A stretch of DNA of 64,000 nt from CAIMFV01 sp040757715 (GCA_040757715.1 JBFLWS010000015.1:1-64000), one strand, 5' to 3'. Positions 8,555-19,524 are shown, counted from the stretch's first letter. Program-made: numbers and translations. The notes: a model not told the origin generated them from the sequence alone.

Positions 8555-9823
8555 ATGAGCGCCCTCTGTCGCGATTGCCTGTGGAAAGGTGAACGCGCGC
8601 CTGAGGGAGGGCGTTGCCCCGCCTGCGGCTCGCCGCGAATCGCCGTCCACGCCGAACTTGATCGGTTAAACATCGCCCATCTGGACTGCGACGCCTTCTA
8701 CGCCAGCGTGGAGAAGCGTGACCGGCCGGACCTGCGCGAACAGCCGGTGATCGTGGGCGGCGGGGTGCGCGGCGTGGTCACCACCTGCTGCTACATCGCC
8801 CGCACCTTCGGAGTGCGCTCGGCCATGCCCATGTTCAAGGCCAGAGCCCTCTGCCCCGAGGCGATCATCATCAAGCCGGACTTTTCCAAGTACCGCGCCG
8901 AGAGCCGGCGAGTGATGGCCATCCTTGCTGAGATGACGCCCCTGGTGCAGCCCCTCTCCCTGGACGAGGCCTGGCTCGACCTGGCGGGGTCCGAGCGCCT
9001 GAACGGCGGCTCGGCGGCGTTCCAGATGGCGAGGGCGCAGAACCGCATCCAGCGGGAGATCGGCATCACCGTCTCGGTGGGCCTTGCGGCCAACAAGGTC
9101 ATGGCCAAGATCGCCTCGGACCTGGACAAGCCGCGCGGCTTTGCGGTGATCGGCGCGGCGGAGGCGCAAGACTTTCTCGCCCCGCGGCCGGTGACCCTGC
9201 TCCCCGGCGTCGGGCCCGCCTTCGCCCGCAAGCTGGAGAAGGATGGTTATCGCCGCATCGGCGACGTCGCCCGCGCCGACCCCAAGCGCCTCGCCGCCCT
9301 CTACGGCGTCGGCGGCGCCCGGCTCTACGAGCTCGCCCACGCCCGCGACAGCCGCGCGGTCAATCCGGACCAGGAGGCCAAGAGCATCAGCGCCGAGACC
9401 ACCTTCAACGTTGATCTGACAGGTCTCGCCGAGCTAGAGGACGCGCTGTGGCCCCTGTGCGAAAAGGTCGCGGCGCGGGCACGGCAAGCGGGCCTCGCCG
9501 GCCGCGTGGCAGTGCTGAAGCTGAAGACCGCCGAGTTTCGCGGCCTCACACGTCGCCGGACGCTGGCCACGCCGATCCAGACCGCGCGCGGCCTGTTCCA
9601 CGAGACGCGGGAGCTGCTGGCGCCCGAAGCACAGCGCGGCCTGCCCTATCGCCTCATTGGCGCGGGTCTGACGGAGCTGGTGGAGGCCGCCGAGGCCGAG
9701 CGCGATCTCTTCGCCGGCGAGGAGCTGAGGGCCCGCCGCGCCGAGGGAGCCATGGATCAGCTCCGTGCGAAATTCGGCCGCGACGCCCTCATGTCGGGCA
9801 GATCGCTGAAGCCGCGATCCTGA
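8555..9823 (+). CDS. dinB: DNA polymerase IV (Y family) with N-terminal Cys motif
   Basis: A 422-residue error-prone translesion polymerase. The palm catalytic residues lie in HLDCDAFYASVE (residues about 43-54) and SLDEAWLD (about 136-143). The fingers, thumb with helix-hairpin-helix (LLPGVGPAFARKLE) and little-finger domain follow in order. The first 35 residues form an extension with CRDC and CPAC pairs, which looks like a small zinc ribbon; similar extensions occur in some alphaproteobacterial DinB proteins. It is transcribed divergently from divK. No LexA-like box was recognised upstream by eye. Confidence 0.93.
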   Translation: MSALCRDCLWKGERAPEGGRCPACGSPRIAVHAELDRLNIAHLDCDAFYASVEKRDRPDLREQPVIVGGGVRGVVTTCCYIARTFGVRSAMPMFKARALCPEAIIIKPDFSKYRAESRRVMAILAEMTPLVQPLSLDEAWLDLAGSERLNGGSAAFQMARAQNRIQREIGITVSVGLAANKVMAKIASDLDKPRGFAVIGAAEAQDFLAPRPVTLLPGVGPAFARKLEKDGYRRIGDVARADPKRLAALYGVGGARLYELAHARDSRAVNPDQEAKSISAETTFNVDLTGLAELEDALWPLCEKVAARARQAGLAGRVAVLKLKTAEFRGLTRRRTLATPIQTARGLFHETRELLAPEAQRGLPYRLIGAGLTELVEAAEAERDLFAGEELRARRAEGAMDQLRAKFGRDALMSGRSLKPRS

Positions 9824-9945
9824 ACGTGCACATGACAATTAATTAATCTGGACACCCGACGCGGGCGTGGTTTCGATAGCAACAACGTCAGGCGAGCCTC
9901 CCAGGGCCTCGCCGCCGCAGGACGTGCATTCAGGGGACATCCACC

Positions 9946-11417
<1,472 letters not shown>

Positions 11418-11418
<1 letters not shown>

Positions 11419-12764
11419 TGCGCACCTTGATGCTTGCGAGCGCCGCGACGCTCGCCCTCGCCGCTGTCTCGGCCAAGGCTGAGACCGTGGCCATCGTCCA
11501 CGCCCACCTGCTCACCATGGGCAAGGCCGGCGCGGTGGACGGAACCCTGGTCATCAAGGACGGCCAGATCGCCGCCGTGGGTGCGGACGTGGCCCCGCCC
11601 GCCGGCGCACGGATCATCGACGCCAAGGGGGCCGTCGTCACGCCGGGCCTCATCTCCACCGACACGGCCATCGGCGCCGTCGAGGTGGAAGGCGTGCGCG
11701 AGACCCGCGACGAGGGCACCAGCGCCCCGACCCTCGGCGCCGCCTTCGACGTGCAATACAGCCTCGATCCGGACAGCTTGCTGATCCCCATCGTGCGCGC
11801 CACGGGCGTCACCCGCGCGGTGGCCACCCCGGTGCTGGGCGGCGGTCATGGCGGCGCAGATGAAGAAGGCGACAGTCGCGACTTCACCGCCGGCGCCGAG
11901 AGCGGCGGCTTCGCCGGCCGCGGCCTCTTCGCCGGTCAGGCGGCGGTGATCCATCTCGGCCAGGGAACGGACATCCTCGCCAAGCCGCACGCGGCCATGG
12001 TGGCGGAGCTGGGCGAGACTGGCGCCGGGCGCGTGGGCGGGGGCAAGGCCGCCGCCTACCAGACCCTGAAGGGGGCCCTCGACGACGCCCGCCACTTCGC
12101 CAAGAACCGCGCCGCCTACGACAAGAACGCCGCCCGCCCCTACTCGCTGAGCCGCGAGGACCTGGAGGCGCTGATCCCGGTGGTGGAGGGCAAGGAGCCG
12201 CTGCTGATCGCGGTGCATCGCGCCGCCGACATCCGCCTGGTGCTCAAGCTGGCCCGCGAGGAGAAGATCAAGGTCATCCTCGACGGCGCAGAAGAAGGCT
12301 GGCGGGTGGCGTCGGAGATCGCCGCCGCTCATGCGCCCGTGGTGCTCGACGGCGAGGCTGACCTGCCGGCCAGCTTCGAGTCGCGCGGGGCCGCCCTCGA
12401 GAACGGCGCGCGGCTGAACGCCGCCGGGGTGAGCGTGGCCATCCACGGCCCGTCCCTGTTCACCGGCGGGCGCACCCCGCGCTTCGCCGCCGGTCGCGCC
12501 GTGGCCTACGGCCTGCCCTACGAGGCGGCGCTCGCCTCCGTGACCATCAACCCGGCGCAGATGTTCGGCGTGGCGGACAAGGTGGGCAGCCTCGATGTGG
12601 GCAAGGATGCCGATGTGGTGATCTGGTCCGGCGATCCGCTGGAGACGACTTCAGCCCCCACGGCGGTGTTCGTGAAGGGCGTGGAGCAGTCCCTGCGCAA
12701 CCGCGACCTCGAACTGCGCGACCGCTATCTGAAGCGGGACGAGCATCCGGGCTACACACGGTAG
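11418..12764 (+). CDS. Exported amidohydrolase-like protein lacking the HxH metal motif
   Basis: A 448-residue paralogue of the preceding gene, starting at the ATG in TGATG with GGAGGA upstream. A signal peptide (MRTLMLASAATLALAAVSAKA) shows export. The amidohydrolase fold is clear from VIKDGQIAAVGADV, VVTPGLIS and SLDVGKDADVVIWSGDP. Where the active enzyme has DxHxH, this protein has STDTA, so the first pair of metal ligands is missing. A His in LIAVHRAAD and another in VAIHGPS remain. It may be a non-catalytic subunit of the preceding enzyme, or use a different metal site. Tandem pairs of this sort occur in other Proteobacteria. Confidence 0.85.
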
Positions 12765-12812
12765 AGCATTTTCCGAAAAGTGGAAGCCGGTTTTCGGATC
12801 AAAAAATGCTCT
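12763..12812. repeat. Palindromic intergenic repeat, copy 1
   Basis: A 50-base imperfect palindrome: outer arms AGAGCATTTT (12763-12772) and AAAATGCTCT (12803-12812) are exact inverted repeats. The core between them contains CCGAAAAGTGG and CCGGTTTTCGG. This core is a widespread intergenic repeat type in alphaproteobacteria. It overlaps the stop codon of the amidohydrolase-like gene and separates two convergent genes, so it may end transcription from both sides. A second member with other outer arms is at 28011-28059. Confidence 0.8.
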
Positions 12813-12823
12813 AAATTCAGAGA

Positions 12824-13852
12824 CTAAACTTCGCGTAGGCCCGGCAGGGCGAGGCCCAGCGCCGATCGCTGGGCCAGTCGCTCGCGCCGGAAGCGGAACA
12901 GTTCGGCCGGGCGACCGCCGGTCTCCTGGTCGAACACGCCAAGCCCCTCCACCAGCTCGGTGCGCTCCAGCATGCGGCGGAAGTTCTGCTTGTGCAGGGC
13001 GACGCCGGCCACGGCTTCCACCGCCTTTTGCAGGGCCGAGAGGGTGAAGCGCGGGCCCAACAGCTCGAAGATCACCGGCCGGTACTTCAGCTTGCCGCGC
13101 AGGCGGCCGAGCCCGGTGGCGAGGATACGCCGGTGGTCGGACACCATGGGCTGGCCCAGCGCGGCGTGGAAGGCGTTGGGCGCGGGCTCGGCCACGTCCT
13201 GCCCCCCGCGGCGGGCGAGGTCGCGGGCGGCCTCCGCAGCGAGCCCCGCCTCGTACAAGAGCTCGTAGCGCTCCAGCACCCGCTCCTCGTTCCAGCGCGC
13301 GCCGTCGAGGGCGAATGAGAGCCGCGCGCGGGAGAGGCGTTGCTCGGCGAGATCGGGGGTCTCCGCCGCCGAGGCCCAGGTGCGCAGGGCCGGCGCGATC
13401 ACCTGCTCAATCACCGGCGGCGGCCCGGAGCGCCAATCCTCATAGGGAAAGAAGCGGGTCCAGCCAGCCCACTCCCCGCCCTCGGCGCGAATCTCCTCCG
13501 CCCGCGGGGTGAGGGCGAGATAGCCCACCGACACCACCCGCGCCCCGGCCTGAGCGTCCGGCCCCAGGTCGGCGCGGGGCGCGTCGCGGCCCATGTCGCC
13601 AAAGGTGTAGAGCTGCTCCACATAGCCGAGCTGGAACCCGGTCTGGGCGGTCACGAAACGCCGCACCGCCGTGTCGAAGGTGCGGTCGGCGGCGGGGTCG
13701 AAGGGGTCGGATGGCAGGCCGGGCGCCGTAGAGGCGAGGTGCGTGCGCTGGTCCTCCGGGGTGACGGTGAGGGCCACGGCCTCGCCGTCTCGCAGTGCGA
13801 TCACCACCGCCGACAGACCGATGACCACCGCAGGCCCGGGGAGCGCGGTCAT
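12824..13852 (-). CDS. NrtR-type transcriptional regulator with degenerate NUDIX domain
   Basis: A 342-residue protein with an N-terminal NUDIX-like domain and a C-terminal winged helix. YVEQLYTFGD and VVSVGYLAL are hallmark segments of the NrtR/NUDIX regulator group. The catalytic RExxEE motif is replaced by VRRFVTAQTGF, so the domain probably binds rather than cleaves an ADP-ribose-like ligand. The C-terminal part (RFTLSALQKAVEAVAG to FRFRRE) is the DNA-binding winged helix. Related proteins control NAD metabolism. It starts 3 bp after the stop of the HD-domain gene, so the two form an operon. No NAD biosynthesis gene is in view, so its target is unknown. Confidence 0.82.
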   Translation of the reverse strand: MTALPGPAVVIGLSAVVIALRDGEAVALTVTPEDQRTHLASTAPGLPSDPFDPAADRTFDTAVRRFVTAQTGFQLGYVEQLYTFGDMGRDAPRADLGPDAQAGARVVSVGYLALTPRAEEIRAEGGEWAGWTRFFPYEDWRSGPPPVIEQVIAPALRTWASAAETPDLAEQRLSRARLSFALDGARWNEERVLERYELLYEAGLAAEAARDLARRGGQDVAEPAPNAFHAALGQPMVSDHRRILATGLGRLRGKLKYRPVIFELLGPRFTLSALQKAVEAVAGVALHKQNFRRMLERTELVEGLGVFDQETGGRPAELFRFRRERLAQRSALGLALPGLREV

Positions 13853-13855
13853 GAC

Positions 13856-14506
13856 CTACTCCGTATCGAAGGCGGCGGGGGCGGCCGGGGTCTCGGCGCC
13901 GGCGGCTTCAGCAAGCGTATGGAAGCGCTGCACGAACCGCACCTGAGCCTCGGCGGCCGGCAGCGGATGCAGGGTGATGCGCCAGTCGTCCGGCGGGGCG
14001 CCGAACAGCAGCTTCGCCTCACCTTCGGCGAACCCAGCCAATTGAACGGCTTCGAAGAAGGCTGAGCAACGATCCGCCGCCTTGATCAACTGCTTCACCG
14101 GCTCCGGCGTCAGGGCCGGCAGGCCGAAGCGCACGTGGATGGCGGTCTCCAGCTTGGCCTCGAAGGTCTTATAGTCGACCCCCAGCGCCGCCTTGAACGG
14201 CGAGATCATGTCGCCGATCACATATTCCGGGGCGTCGTGCAGCAAGGCCACCAGCCGCCACTTGGGCGCCAGGGCCGGCTGCAGGTGCACGGCGATCTCC
14301 TCCACCACCAGGCTGTGCTGAGCGACAGAGAAGCCGTGCTCGCCGATGGTCTGGCCGTTCCAGCGCGCCACCCGGGCGATGCCGTGGGCGATGTCCTCGA
14401 TCTCGATATCGAAGGGCGAAGGATCGAGCAGATCGAGGCGCCGCCCCGACAGCATGCGCTGCCAGGCCCTCGGCGTTGCGGTCTTGGACTTCGGCTGCTT
14501 GGCCAC
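13856..14506 (-). CDS. HD-domain phosphohydrolase, YfbR-like
   Basis: A 216-residue HD-domain protein, probably a metal-dependent phosphohydrolase acting on nucleotides. The frame opens at 14560, but GTG at 14506 is preceded at good distance by GGAGAGG, so I start there (VAKQPKSKTATPR). Metal ligands are visible as the His in GEHGFSVAQHS, the HD pair in LLHDAPEYVIGD, and a distal Asp in IKAADR. YfbR-type enzymes dephosphorylate deoxynucleoside monophosphates, but this protein is longer and the activity is not proven. It leads the operon with the NrtR-like regulator, which makes a nucleotide or NAD role plausible. Confidence 0.82.
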   Translation of the reverse strand: MAKQPKSKTATPRAWQRMLSGRRLDLLDPSPFDIEIEDIAHGIARVARWNGQTIGEHGFSVAQHSLVVEEIAVHLQPALAPKWRLVALLHDAPEYVIGDMISPFKAALGVDYKTFEAKLETAIHVRFGLPALTPEPVKQLIKAADRCSAFFEAVQLAGFAEGEAKLLFGAPPDDWRITLHPLPAAEAQVRFVQRFHTLAEAAGAETPAAPAAFDTE

Positions 14507-14584
14507 GAGCACCTCTCCAGCACGCGATTTGCCACCGACCGCGGCTTGGTGGAAGATCAATCGACGCTGAAGAAGGACGCCGCC

Positions 14585-15400
14585 ATGTCCTGGACCCGCG
14601 TGCTGGCGCCCGTGACCGGCGGAAACGCCGACCTGTCCGTCCTGGAGACGGCGCGGGCCGTGGCCCTGCCCTTCCGCGCCGAGGTCGCCGCGGTGTTCGC
14701 CGTGGTGGACGTCACCGACTTCGCCCCCTGGATCGGCGAGGGCTATTTCGTCGGGGCGCCGGTGGCGGCCCTGGAAAGCCTGCGCTCAGCCACCTTCGAA
14801 GCCGAGGCCGAGGCCCGCCGCACCTTCGAGGCCTTCCACGCCGCGCCCAAGAGCTTCCAGCGCCTGCCCAATCCGGCGGACGGGAGCGTGTGCATGGAGG
14901 CGCGGCTGTCCGACCTCGTGGTCTGGTCCGCGGAGGCGGCGCTCGGGCGCGGCCCCATGGCTGGATCGTTCCAGCAGGTGCTGCTGGTGGAGCGCCGACC
15001 CTGTCTGGTGGCCCGTCAAACACCCCCGGCGGGGAACCGCGCCCTGATCGCCTGGGACGGCGGTCCCGAATCAACCCGCGCCGTGCGGGCGGCGATTCCT
15101 TTGCTCGCCACCTATGACGAAGTGACGGTGCTGACGGCGATCCGCGCCACGCCCCGCCGCTTCGCCCCTGAACGGATCATCGATTTTCTCGCCGCCAAGG
15201 GCGTTCCGGCGCAATTGCAAATCTCTGAAGACCTTGGCGACGCCGCGCAGATAATTTTGAGCGCCGTCAAGGCATTAGACGCTTCTTTGCTGGTAGCTGG
15301 AGCCTTCGGGCACCCGCGGTTTTCCCAGTTCATCTTCGGCGGCGTGACCCGAGCCCTCTTGCAGGCGGAGAACGGACCGGCTCTCTTCCTGTCGCATTAG
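14585..15400 (+). CDS. Universal stress protein family (UspA-like)
   Basis: A 271-residue protein with one well-preserved Usp domain at the C-terminus (RALIAWDGGPESTRAVRAA to VAGAFGHPRFSQFIFGGVTRALL), including the G-x-x-G-H-x(9)-G-type nucleotide-binding segment. The first half is a degenerate second Usp copy (VLAPVTGGNADLSVLETA). Two-domain Usp proteins are common in alphaproteobacteria. It starts 78 bp from the divergent HD gene, and GAAGGA precedes the ATG. A stress or nucleotide-sensing role is likely, with no specific pathway shown. Confidence 0.85.
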   Translation: MSWTRVLAPVTGGNADLSVLETARAVALPFRAEVAAVFAVVDVTDFAPWIGEGYFVGAPVAALESLRSATFEAEAEARRTFEAFHAAPKSFQRLPNPADGSVCMEARLSDLVVWSAEAALGRGPMAGSFQQVLLVERRPCLVARQTPPAGNRALIAWDGGPESTRAVRAAIPLLATYDEVTVLTAIRATPRRFAPERIIDFLAAKGVPAQLQISEDLGDAAQIILSAVKALDASLLVAGAFGHPRFSQFIFGGVTRALLQAENGPALFLSH

Positions 15401-15422
15401 ACAAGACTCGGGAGAAACGGTC

Positions 15423-15791
15423 ATGGCTCTGTCGCGTATCGTCATGCGTTTGGCACGCAACCCGGGGACGGAGTTCGCCGACGGCGACGACCACCGCGGC
15501 TACACCCTGGTGGCGCCCCTGACCGCCGACGGTCATCTTGACGCCGAAGCCTTCCGCCACCGCCGCGACGCCTGCACCGTGCGCCGCTTCGCCCCCGACG
15601 AGGACGCGCAGACGGGCGTGCTGCACCATCACGGCGCGCGCTGGTACTTCGACTACGGCCGCACCAACGAGGCGGAGGAGCCGCTGTTCCGCCTCGGCGA
15701 GCACCTGTTCAAGGTGGGTGAATATGTCAGCGTCAGCGACGAGGACGGCCGGCTCCTGACGTACAAGGTCACCGAGATCGCCCCCGCTTGA
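15423..15791 (+). CDS. Conserved hypothetical protein
   Basis: A 122-residue soluble protein that I do not recognise as a named family, although the composition and codon use are those of a native gene. It has a His/Tyr-rich middle (VLHHHGARWYFDYG) and a beta-rich end (VGEYVSVSDEDGRLLTYKV) suggestive of a small beta-barrel. It follows the Usp gene by 22 bp with GGGAGAAACGG before the ATG, so the two are probably cotranscribed. Confidence 0.7.
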   Translation: MALSRIVMRLARNPGTEFADGDDHRGYTLVAPLTADGHLDAEAFRHRRDACTVRRFAPDEDAQTGVLHHHGARWYFDYGRTNEAEEPLFRLGEHLFKVGEYVSVSDEDGRLLTYKVTEIAPA

Positions 15792-15818
15792 TCTTCGATT
15801 GGCTGAGCCGCCCGGATC

Positions 15819-16649
15819 CTATTTCAGGTTCCTGTCGATCAGCTTGCGGATGTCGTCATGATCCGAGCCTGAATAGTGCTCGTGATCGTGCTGATAGCGC
15901 TTGCCCTTGAAGCTGGCCACGATCAGTGGGCCTGACGCCGGTCCGCGCGCCTCATAGCCCACCACGTGGATGTTGTCCGGGCCAGCCGTCTCCGAGGCCA
16001 GGATGTAGATCGAATCCACATTGGAGGGGTCGGAATTCACCGCCCGGATCTCAGCCCCGGTCTTGTCGGCGTCGATGACGGCGTTCTTCATCCCGCCCCA
16101 GCTGGTCTTCACGAGAGCCTTGTCGTCGTCGGCGTCCACGGAAATGCCCGGCAGGCGCACGGTGGCCTTGCCCGTCCCATCGGCATGGATATGCAGGCCC
16201 GGCAGGTCGATATCGGCCTTGTCGTGGCTGTGGTGGGACTCGGCCTTCACCTTCCCCTCAGACCACTCGCCCGTCTTACTGTCGCCAGGCTTGCTCTCTG
16301 GGGGAACCGGGGGGACTGGGGGCGGCGGAGGGGTCAAGTCGCCATGCTTGGGCATGCCGGCGGAGATCGAATTTTCGAGATCCTTCAGGAAATCGCCGGA
16401 GGGCTTGCCGTCCAGCGACGCCCGCTGCAGCGTCACCGTCGCTCCGTCCGCGGAAGCATAGACGCAGGACTGGCCGTCCGCCGCCACGCTCTGGCGTGTC
16501 AGCTTGCCTTGCGAATCCGGGCAATCGAGCTTGTCGGCCACCACCAGCGGCCGCCCCGGCGGGGGCGGACGCTTGGGCAGCTTGTGACACCCCGCCGCCG
16601 CGAGCCCGATCATGGCCACCGAGGCCGTCGCCGCATACCAGGATTTCAT
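15819..16649 (-). CDS. Hypothetical lipoprotein with Pro-rich linker and His/Asp-rich segments
   Basis: A 276-residue lipoprotein (signal ending GLAAAGC, Cys about residue 21). A Pro-rich segment follows the Cys (PKRPPPPGRP) and a second Pro run lies near residues 107-117. Two His/Asp-rich stretches stand out: SHHSHDKADIDLPGLHIHAD in the middle and HDHEHYSGSDHDD near the C-terminus. These could bind divalent metal ions. The middle part looks beta-rich. No family name can be assigned. It lies about 90 bp downstream of the moxR gene on the same strand. Confidence 0.7.
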   Translation of the reverse strand: MKSWYAATASVAMIGLAAAGCHKLPKRPPPPGRPLVVADKLDCPDSQGKLTRQSVAADGQSCVYASADGATVTLQRASLDGKPSGDFLKDLENSISAGMPKHGDLTPPPPPVPPVPPESKPGDSKTGEWSEGKVKAESHHSHDKADIDLPGLHIHADGTGKATVRLPGISVDADDDKALVKTSWGGMKNAVIDADKTGAEIRAVNSDPSNVDSIYILASETAGPDNIHVVGYEARGPASGPLIVASFKGKRYQHDHEHYSGSDHDDIRKLIDRNLK

Positions 16650-16741
16650 GGCCGTCTCCCGCCGTTCCGTTGCAGCGAAAGGTGCGCGGGCGAGGCCGCC
16701 GCGTCCAGTGAATTCCTGGTAAGACTAGCCTTCTCAGCCCC

Positions 16742-17608
16742 CTACTGGCCCGGGCGGCTGCCTTCGCGGCGGGCGAGGAAGGCCAGGCGCTCGAACAGGT
16801 GCACGTCCTGCTCGTTCTTCAACAACGCCCCATGCAGGGGCGGAATGAGTTTGGTCGGGTCGCGCTCGCGCAGCACGCTCTCGTCGATGTCTTCCACGAG
16901 GAGCAGCTTCAGCCAGTCCAGCAGCTCGGAGGTGGACGGCTTCTTCTTCAGACCTGGCACCTTGCGCATGTCATAGAAGATGCGCAGAGCTTCGCCCACT
17001 AGGCGCTGCTTGATGCCGGGGAAGTGCACCTCGACGATGGACTTCATGGTGTCGTCGTCGGGGAAGCGGATGTAGTGGAAGAAGCAGCGGCGCAGGAAAG
17101 CGTCCGGAAGTTCCTTCTCGTTGTTGGAGGTGATGATCACCAGGGGCCGCACCTCGGCCTTGATGGTCTCATTGGTCTCGTAGACGTAGAACTCCATCCG
17201 ATCGAGCTCCTGCAGGAGGTCGTTGGGGAATTCGATGTCGGCCTTGTCGATCTCGTCGATGAGCAGCACCGGGCGGCCGCCGTGCTCGAAGGCCTCCCAC
17301 AGCTTGCCCTTCTTGATGTAGTTCTTGACGTCCTTCACCCGCTCGTCGCCGAGCTGGCTGTCGCGCAGACGGGTCACCGCGTCGTATTCATAGAGGCCCT
17401 GGTGAGCCTTGGTGGTGGACTTGATGTGCCAGGTGATCAGGGGAGCGTTCAGCGCCTTGGCTACCTCGTAGGCCAACACCGTCTTGCCGGTGCCCGGCTC
17501 GCCCTTCACCAGCAGCGGGCGCTCGAGGGCGATCGCGGCGTTCACCGCCACCTTCAGGTCATTGGTGGCGACGTAATCGGCGGTTCCTTCGAAACGCGTA
17601 ATGCTCAT
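16742..17608 (-). CDS. MoxR-family AAA+ ATPase
   Basis: A 288-residue AAA+ ATPase, probably a chaperone that inserts metals or assembles complexes together with a VWA-domain partner. Visible motifs are Walker A GEPGTGKT (residues about 36-43), Walker B VLLIDEIDKAD, sensor 1 ITSNNEKELPD and an arginine-finger region FLRRCFF. The length is typical. The usual VWA (CoxE-like) partner gene is not adjacent; the neighbours are a lipoprotein gene downstream and a DEAD-box helicase upstream. Confidence 0.9.
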   Translation of the reverse strand: MSITRFEGTADYVATNDLKVAVNAAIALERPLLVKGEPGTGKTVLAYEVAKALNAPLITWHIKSTTKAHQGLYEYDAVTRLRDSQLGDERVKDVKNYIKKGKLWEAFEHGGRPVLLIDEIDKADIEFPNDLLQELDRMEFYVYETNETIKAEVRPLVIITSNNEKELPDAFLRRCFFHYIRFPDDDTMKSIVEVHFPGIKQRLVGEALRIFYDMRKVPGLKKKPSTSELLDWLKLLLVEDIDESVLRERDPTKLIPPLHGALLKNEQDVHLFERLAFLARREGSRPGQ

Positions 17609-17690
17609 CCGGCGGGTCTCCTCGTACCTTATCGCCGCAAACTAGAGGCCTTGGCCCCGAGTGCAAGCGGCGAGACGAGGCGACGTTGCG

Positions 17691-19280
17691 TCAACCGGCC
17701 TTCTTTGTGCGCGGCGCCCGGGTGCGGGTCGGCTTGGCCGGCTTGGCCGCGGTTTCGGGCTTGGCGGCCGGCGCGAGGGCGGATTGCAGCAGGAAGGCCG
17801 GCGTATCGGCGCCGAAGCCCACCACCGACGGGCCGAGGTCGTCGCGGCGATGCGAACGCTCGTTGCGTTCAGGACGCGGGGCTTCTGGACGCGGAGCTTC
17901 CGGCCGGGCGCCGGCCGGGACGCGATCGGCCCGGCGCAGCGGCCGGGCGGCGGGCGCCTCGGCTTGCACCTGAACTTGCACCTCGACCTCCGCCTCGACC
18001 GCTTCAGGCGCAGCTTCCTTCCGGCGGCGCGCAGCGCGCACGGGCTTTTCGGCGTCGTCGCGGGAAGGACGACGCTCACGGTCGCGATCCCGGCCACGGG
18101 CGCCACGAGCGCCGCGCCGCTCATCGCCGCCCTGGGCCAAGGACCAATCGAGCTCGAGGCTGACCTCTTCCGGCTCCTGCTTGATCAGCTTCAGCACCTT
18201 GTCGAGGGCTTTGGCGTCGGCGGGGGAGACGATCATCAGGGCCGAGCCGGTGCGGCCCGCGCGGCCGGTGCGGCCGATGCGGTGCACATAGTCCTCGGCG
18301 TGGAACGGCACGTCGTAATTGAACACGTGGCTCACCGCCGGGATGTCGAGCCCGCGGGCGGCCACGTCGGAGGCCACCAGCAGCTTCAGCTCGCCCTTGC
18401 GGAAGCCGTCTAGCGTCTTCATGCGCAGGGTCTGATCGAGATCGCCATGGATCGGCGCGGCGTCGAAGCCGTGCTTCTTCAACGACTTGGCGACGATATC
18501 CACATCGGTCTTGCGATTGCAGAAGACGATGCCGTTGCCGATCTCGCCCTCGCGCTCGATGAGGGCGCGCAGGGCCATACGCTTGGCCTTGGGGTCCGAC
18601 ATCGGAATGCGGGCCATGTACTGGCTGATGGTGGCCGCGGTGGTGGCCGGTCGCGCCACCTCGATCCGGGTGGGATCCTTGAGGAACTGGGTGGTGAGGC
18701 GGGTGATCTCCGGCGGCATGGTGGCCGAGAAGAACAGGGTCTGACGCTTGGGCGGGGTCAGGTTGAAGATGCGCTCGATGTCCGGGATGAAGCCCATGTC
18801 GAGCATGCGGTCGGCTTCGTCCACCACCATGATCTGCACGCCGGTGAGGAGCAGCTTGCCGCGCTCGAACAGATCGAGCAGGCGCCCTGGCGTGGCGATG
18901 AGCACGTCGACGCCGCGGTCCAGCAGCTTCAGCTGGTCCTCGAACGACACCCCGCCGATGAGCAAGGCCCAGGTGAGCTTGCCGCCCGCGGCGTACTTCT
19001 CGAAGGCTGAGGCCACCTGGTCGGCCAGCTCCCGGGTGGGGGCCAGCACCAGGCTGCGCGGCATGCGCGCCTTGGCCCGACCGGCGGTGAGCCGCTCGAT
19101 CATGGGCAGGGTGAAGGCGGCGGTCTTGCCGGTGCCGGTCTGAGCGATGCCCAGCACGTCGCGACCGGTGAGGGCCACCGGAATCGCCTGCTCCTGAATC
19201 GGGGTGGGCGTGGTGTAGCCGGCGGCCGTCACGGCCTGCACAAGGTTCGGGCTGAGGCCCAGTTCAGAAAAAGACGTCAT
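17691..19280 (-). CDS. DEAD-box RNA helicase (RhlE-like)
   Basis: A 529-residue ATP-dependent RNA helicase. The start is the ATG at 19280 (MTSFSELGLSPNLVQAV), which places the Q motif and PTPIQEQAIP correctly; the longer open frame upstream has no homology. Motifs in order: AQTGTGKT, PTRELADQV, TPGRLLD, DEAD in VVDEADRMLD, SAT, and HRIGRTGRAGRTG. A low-complexity tail of about 140 residues is rich in Arg, Glu, Pro and Ala and has repeats such as RPEAPRPEAPRPE. This tail probably binds RNA. The role is likely ribosome assembly or cold adaptation. Confidence 0.92.
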   Translation of the reverse strand: MTSFSELGLSPNLVQAVTAAGYTTPTPIQEQAIPVALTGRDVLGIAQTGTGKTAAFTLPMIERLTAGRAKARMPRSLVLAPTRELADQVASAFEKYAAGGKLTWALLIGGVSFEDQLKLLDRGVDVLIATPGRLLDLFERGKLLLTGVQIMVVDEADRMLDMGFIPDIERIFNLTPPKRQTLFFSATMPPEITRLTTQFLKDPTRIEVARPATTAATISQYMARIPMSDPKAKRMALRALIEREGEIGNGIVFCNRKTDVDIVAKSLKKHGFDAAPIHGDLDQTLRMKTLDGFRKGELKLLVASDVAARGLDIPAVSHVFNYDVPFHAEDYVHRIGRTGRAGRTGSALMIVSPADAKALDKVLKLIKQEPEEVSLELDWSLAQGGDERRGARGARGRDRDRERRPSRDDAEKPVRAARRRKEAAPEAVEAEVEVQVQVQAEAPAARPLRRADRVPAGARPEAPRPEAPRPERNERSHRRDDLGPSVVGFGADTPAFLLQSALAPAAKPETAAKPAKPTRTRAPRTKKAG

Positions 19281-19524
19281 GATCCGTTGAAAGAGCCGGG
19301 AGAGCGGCGACACGCAAGGGCGAGCCGACTGGAAAGCCGAGAAACCGCCTAGCTTTGGGCACGGAACATAGGCGGTTGCCTGCACATGTCAACGCGCGGT
19401 CGTAGGAAGTTGTGCAGGACAGCGCCGCGCAGCCGCGCTGACGTGGATTTGTCGAGCACAGCCTTGCGTCTGCGCTTGCCGGCGCGCATTACCGCGCCCT
19501 GCCGAATCGTCGCAAGACAAAGCT

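Noticed and set aside
9836..9850. AT-rich TTAATTAAT upstream of the first amidohydrolase as a promoter element
   Set aside because: No -35/-10 pair or regulator motif could be set with it; the spacing does not fit CtrA or sigma-70.
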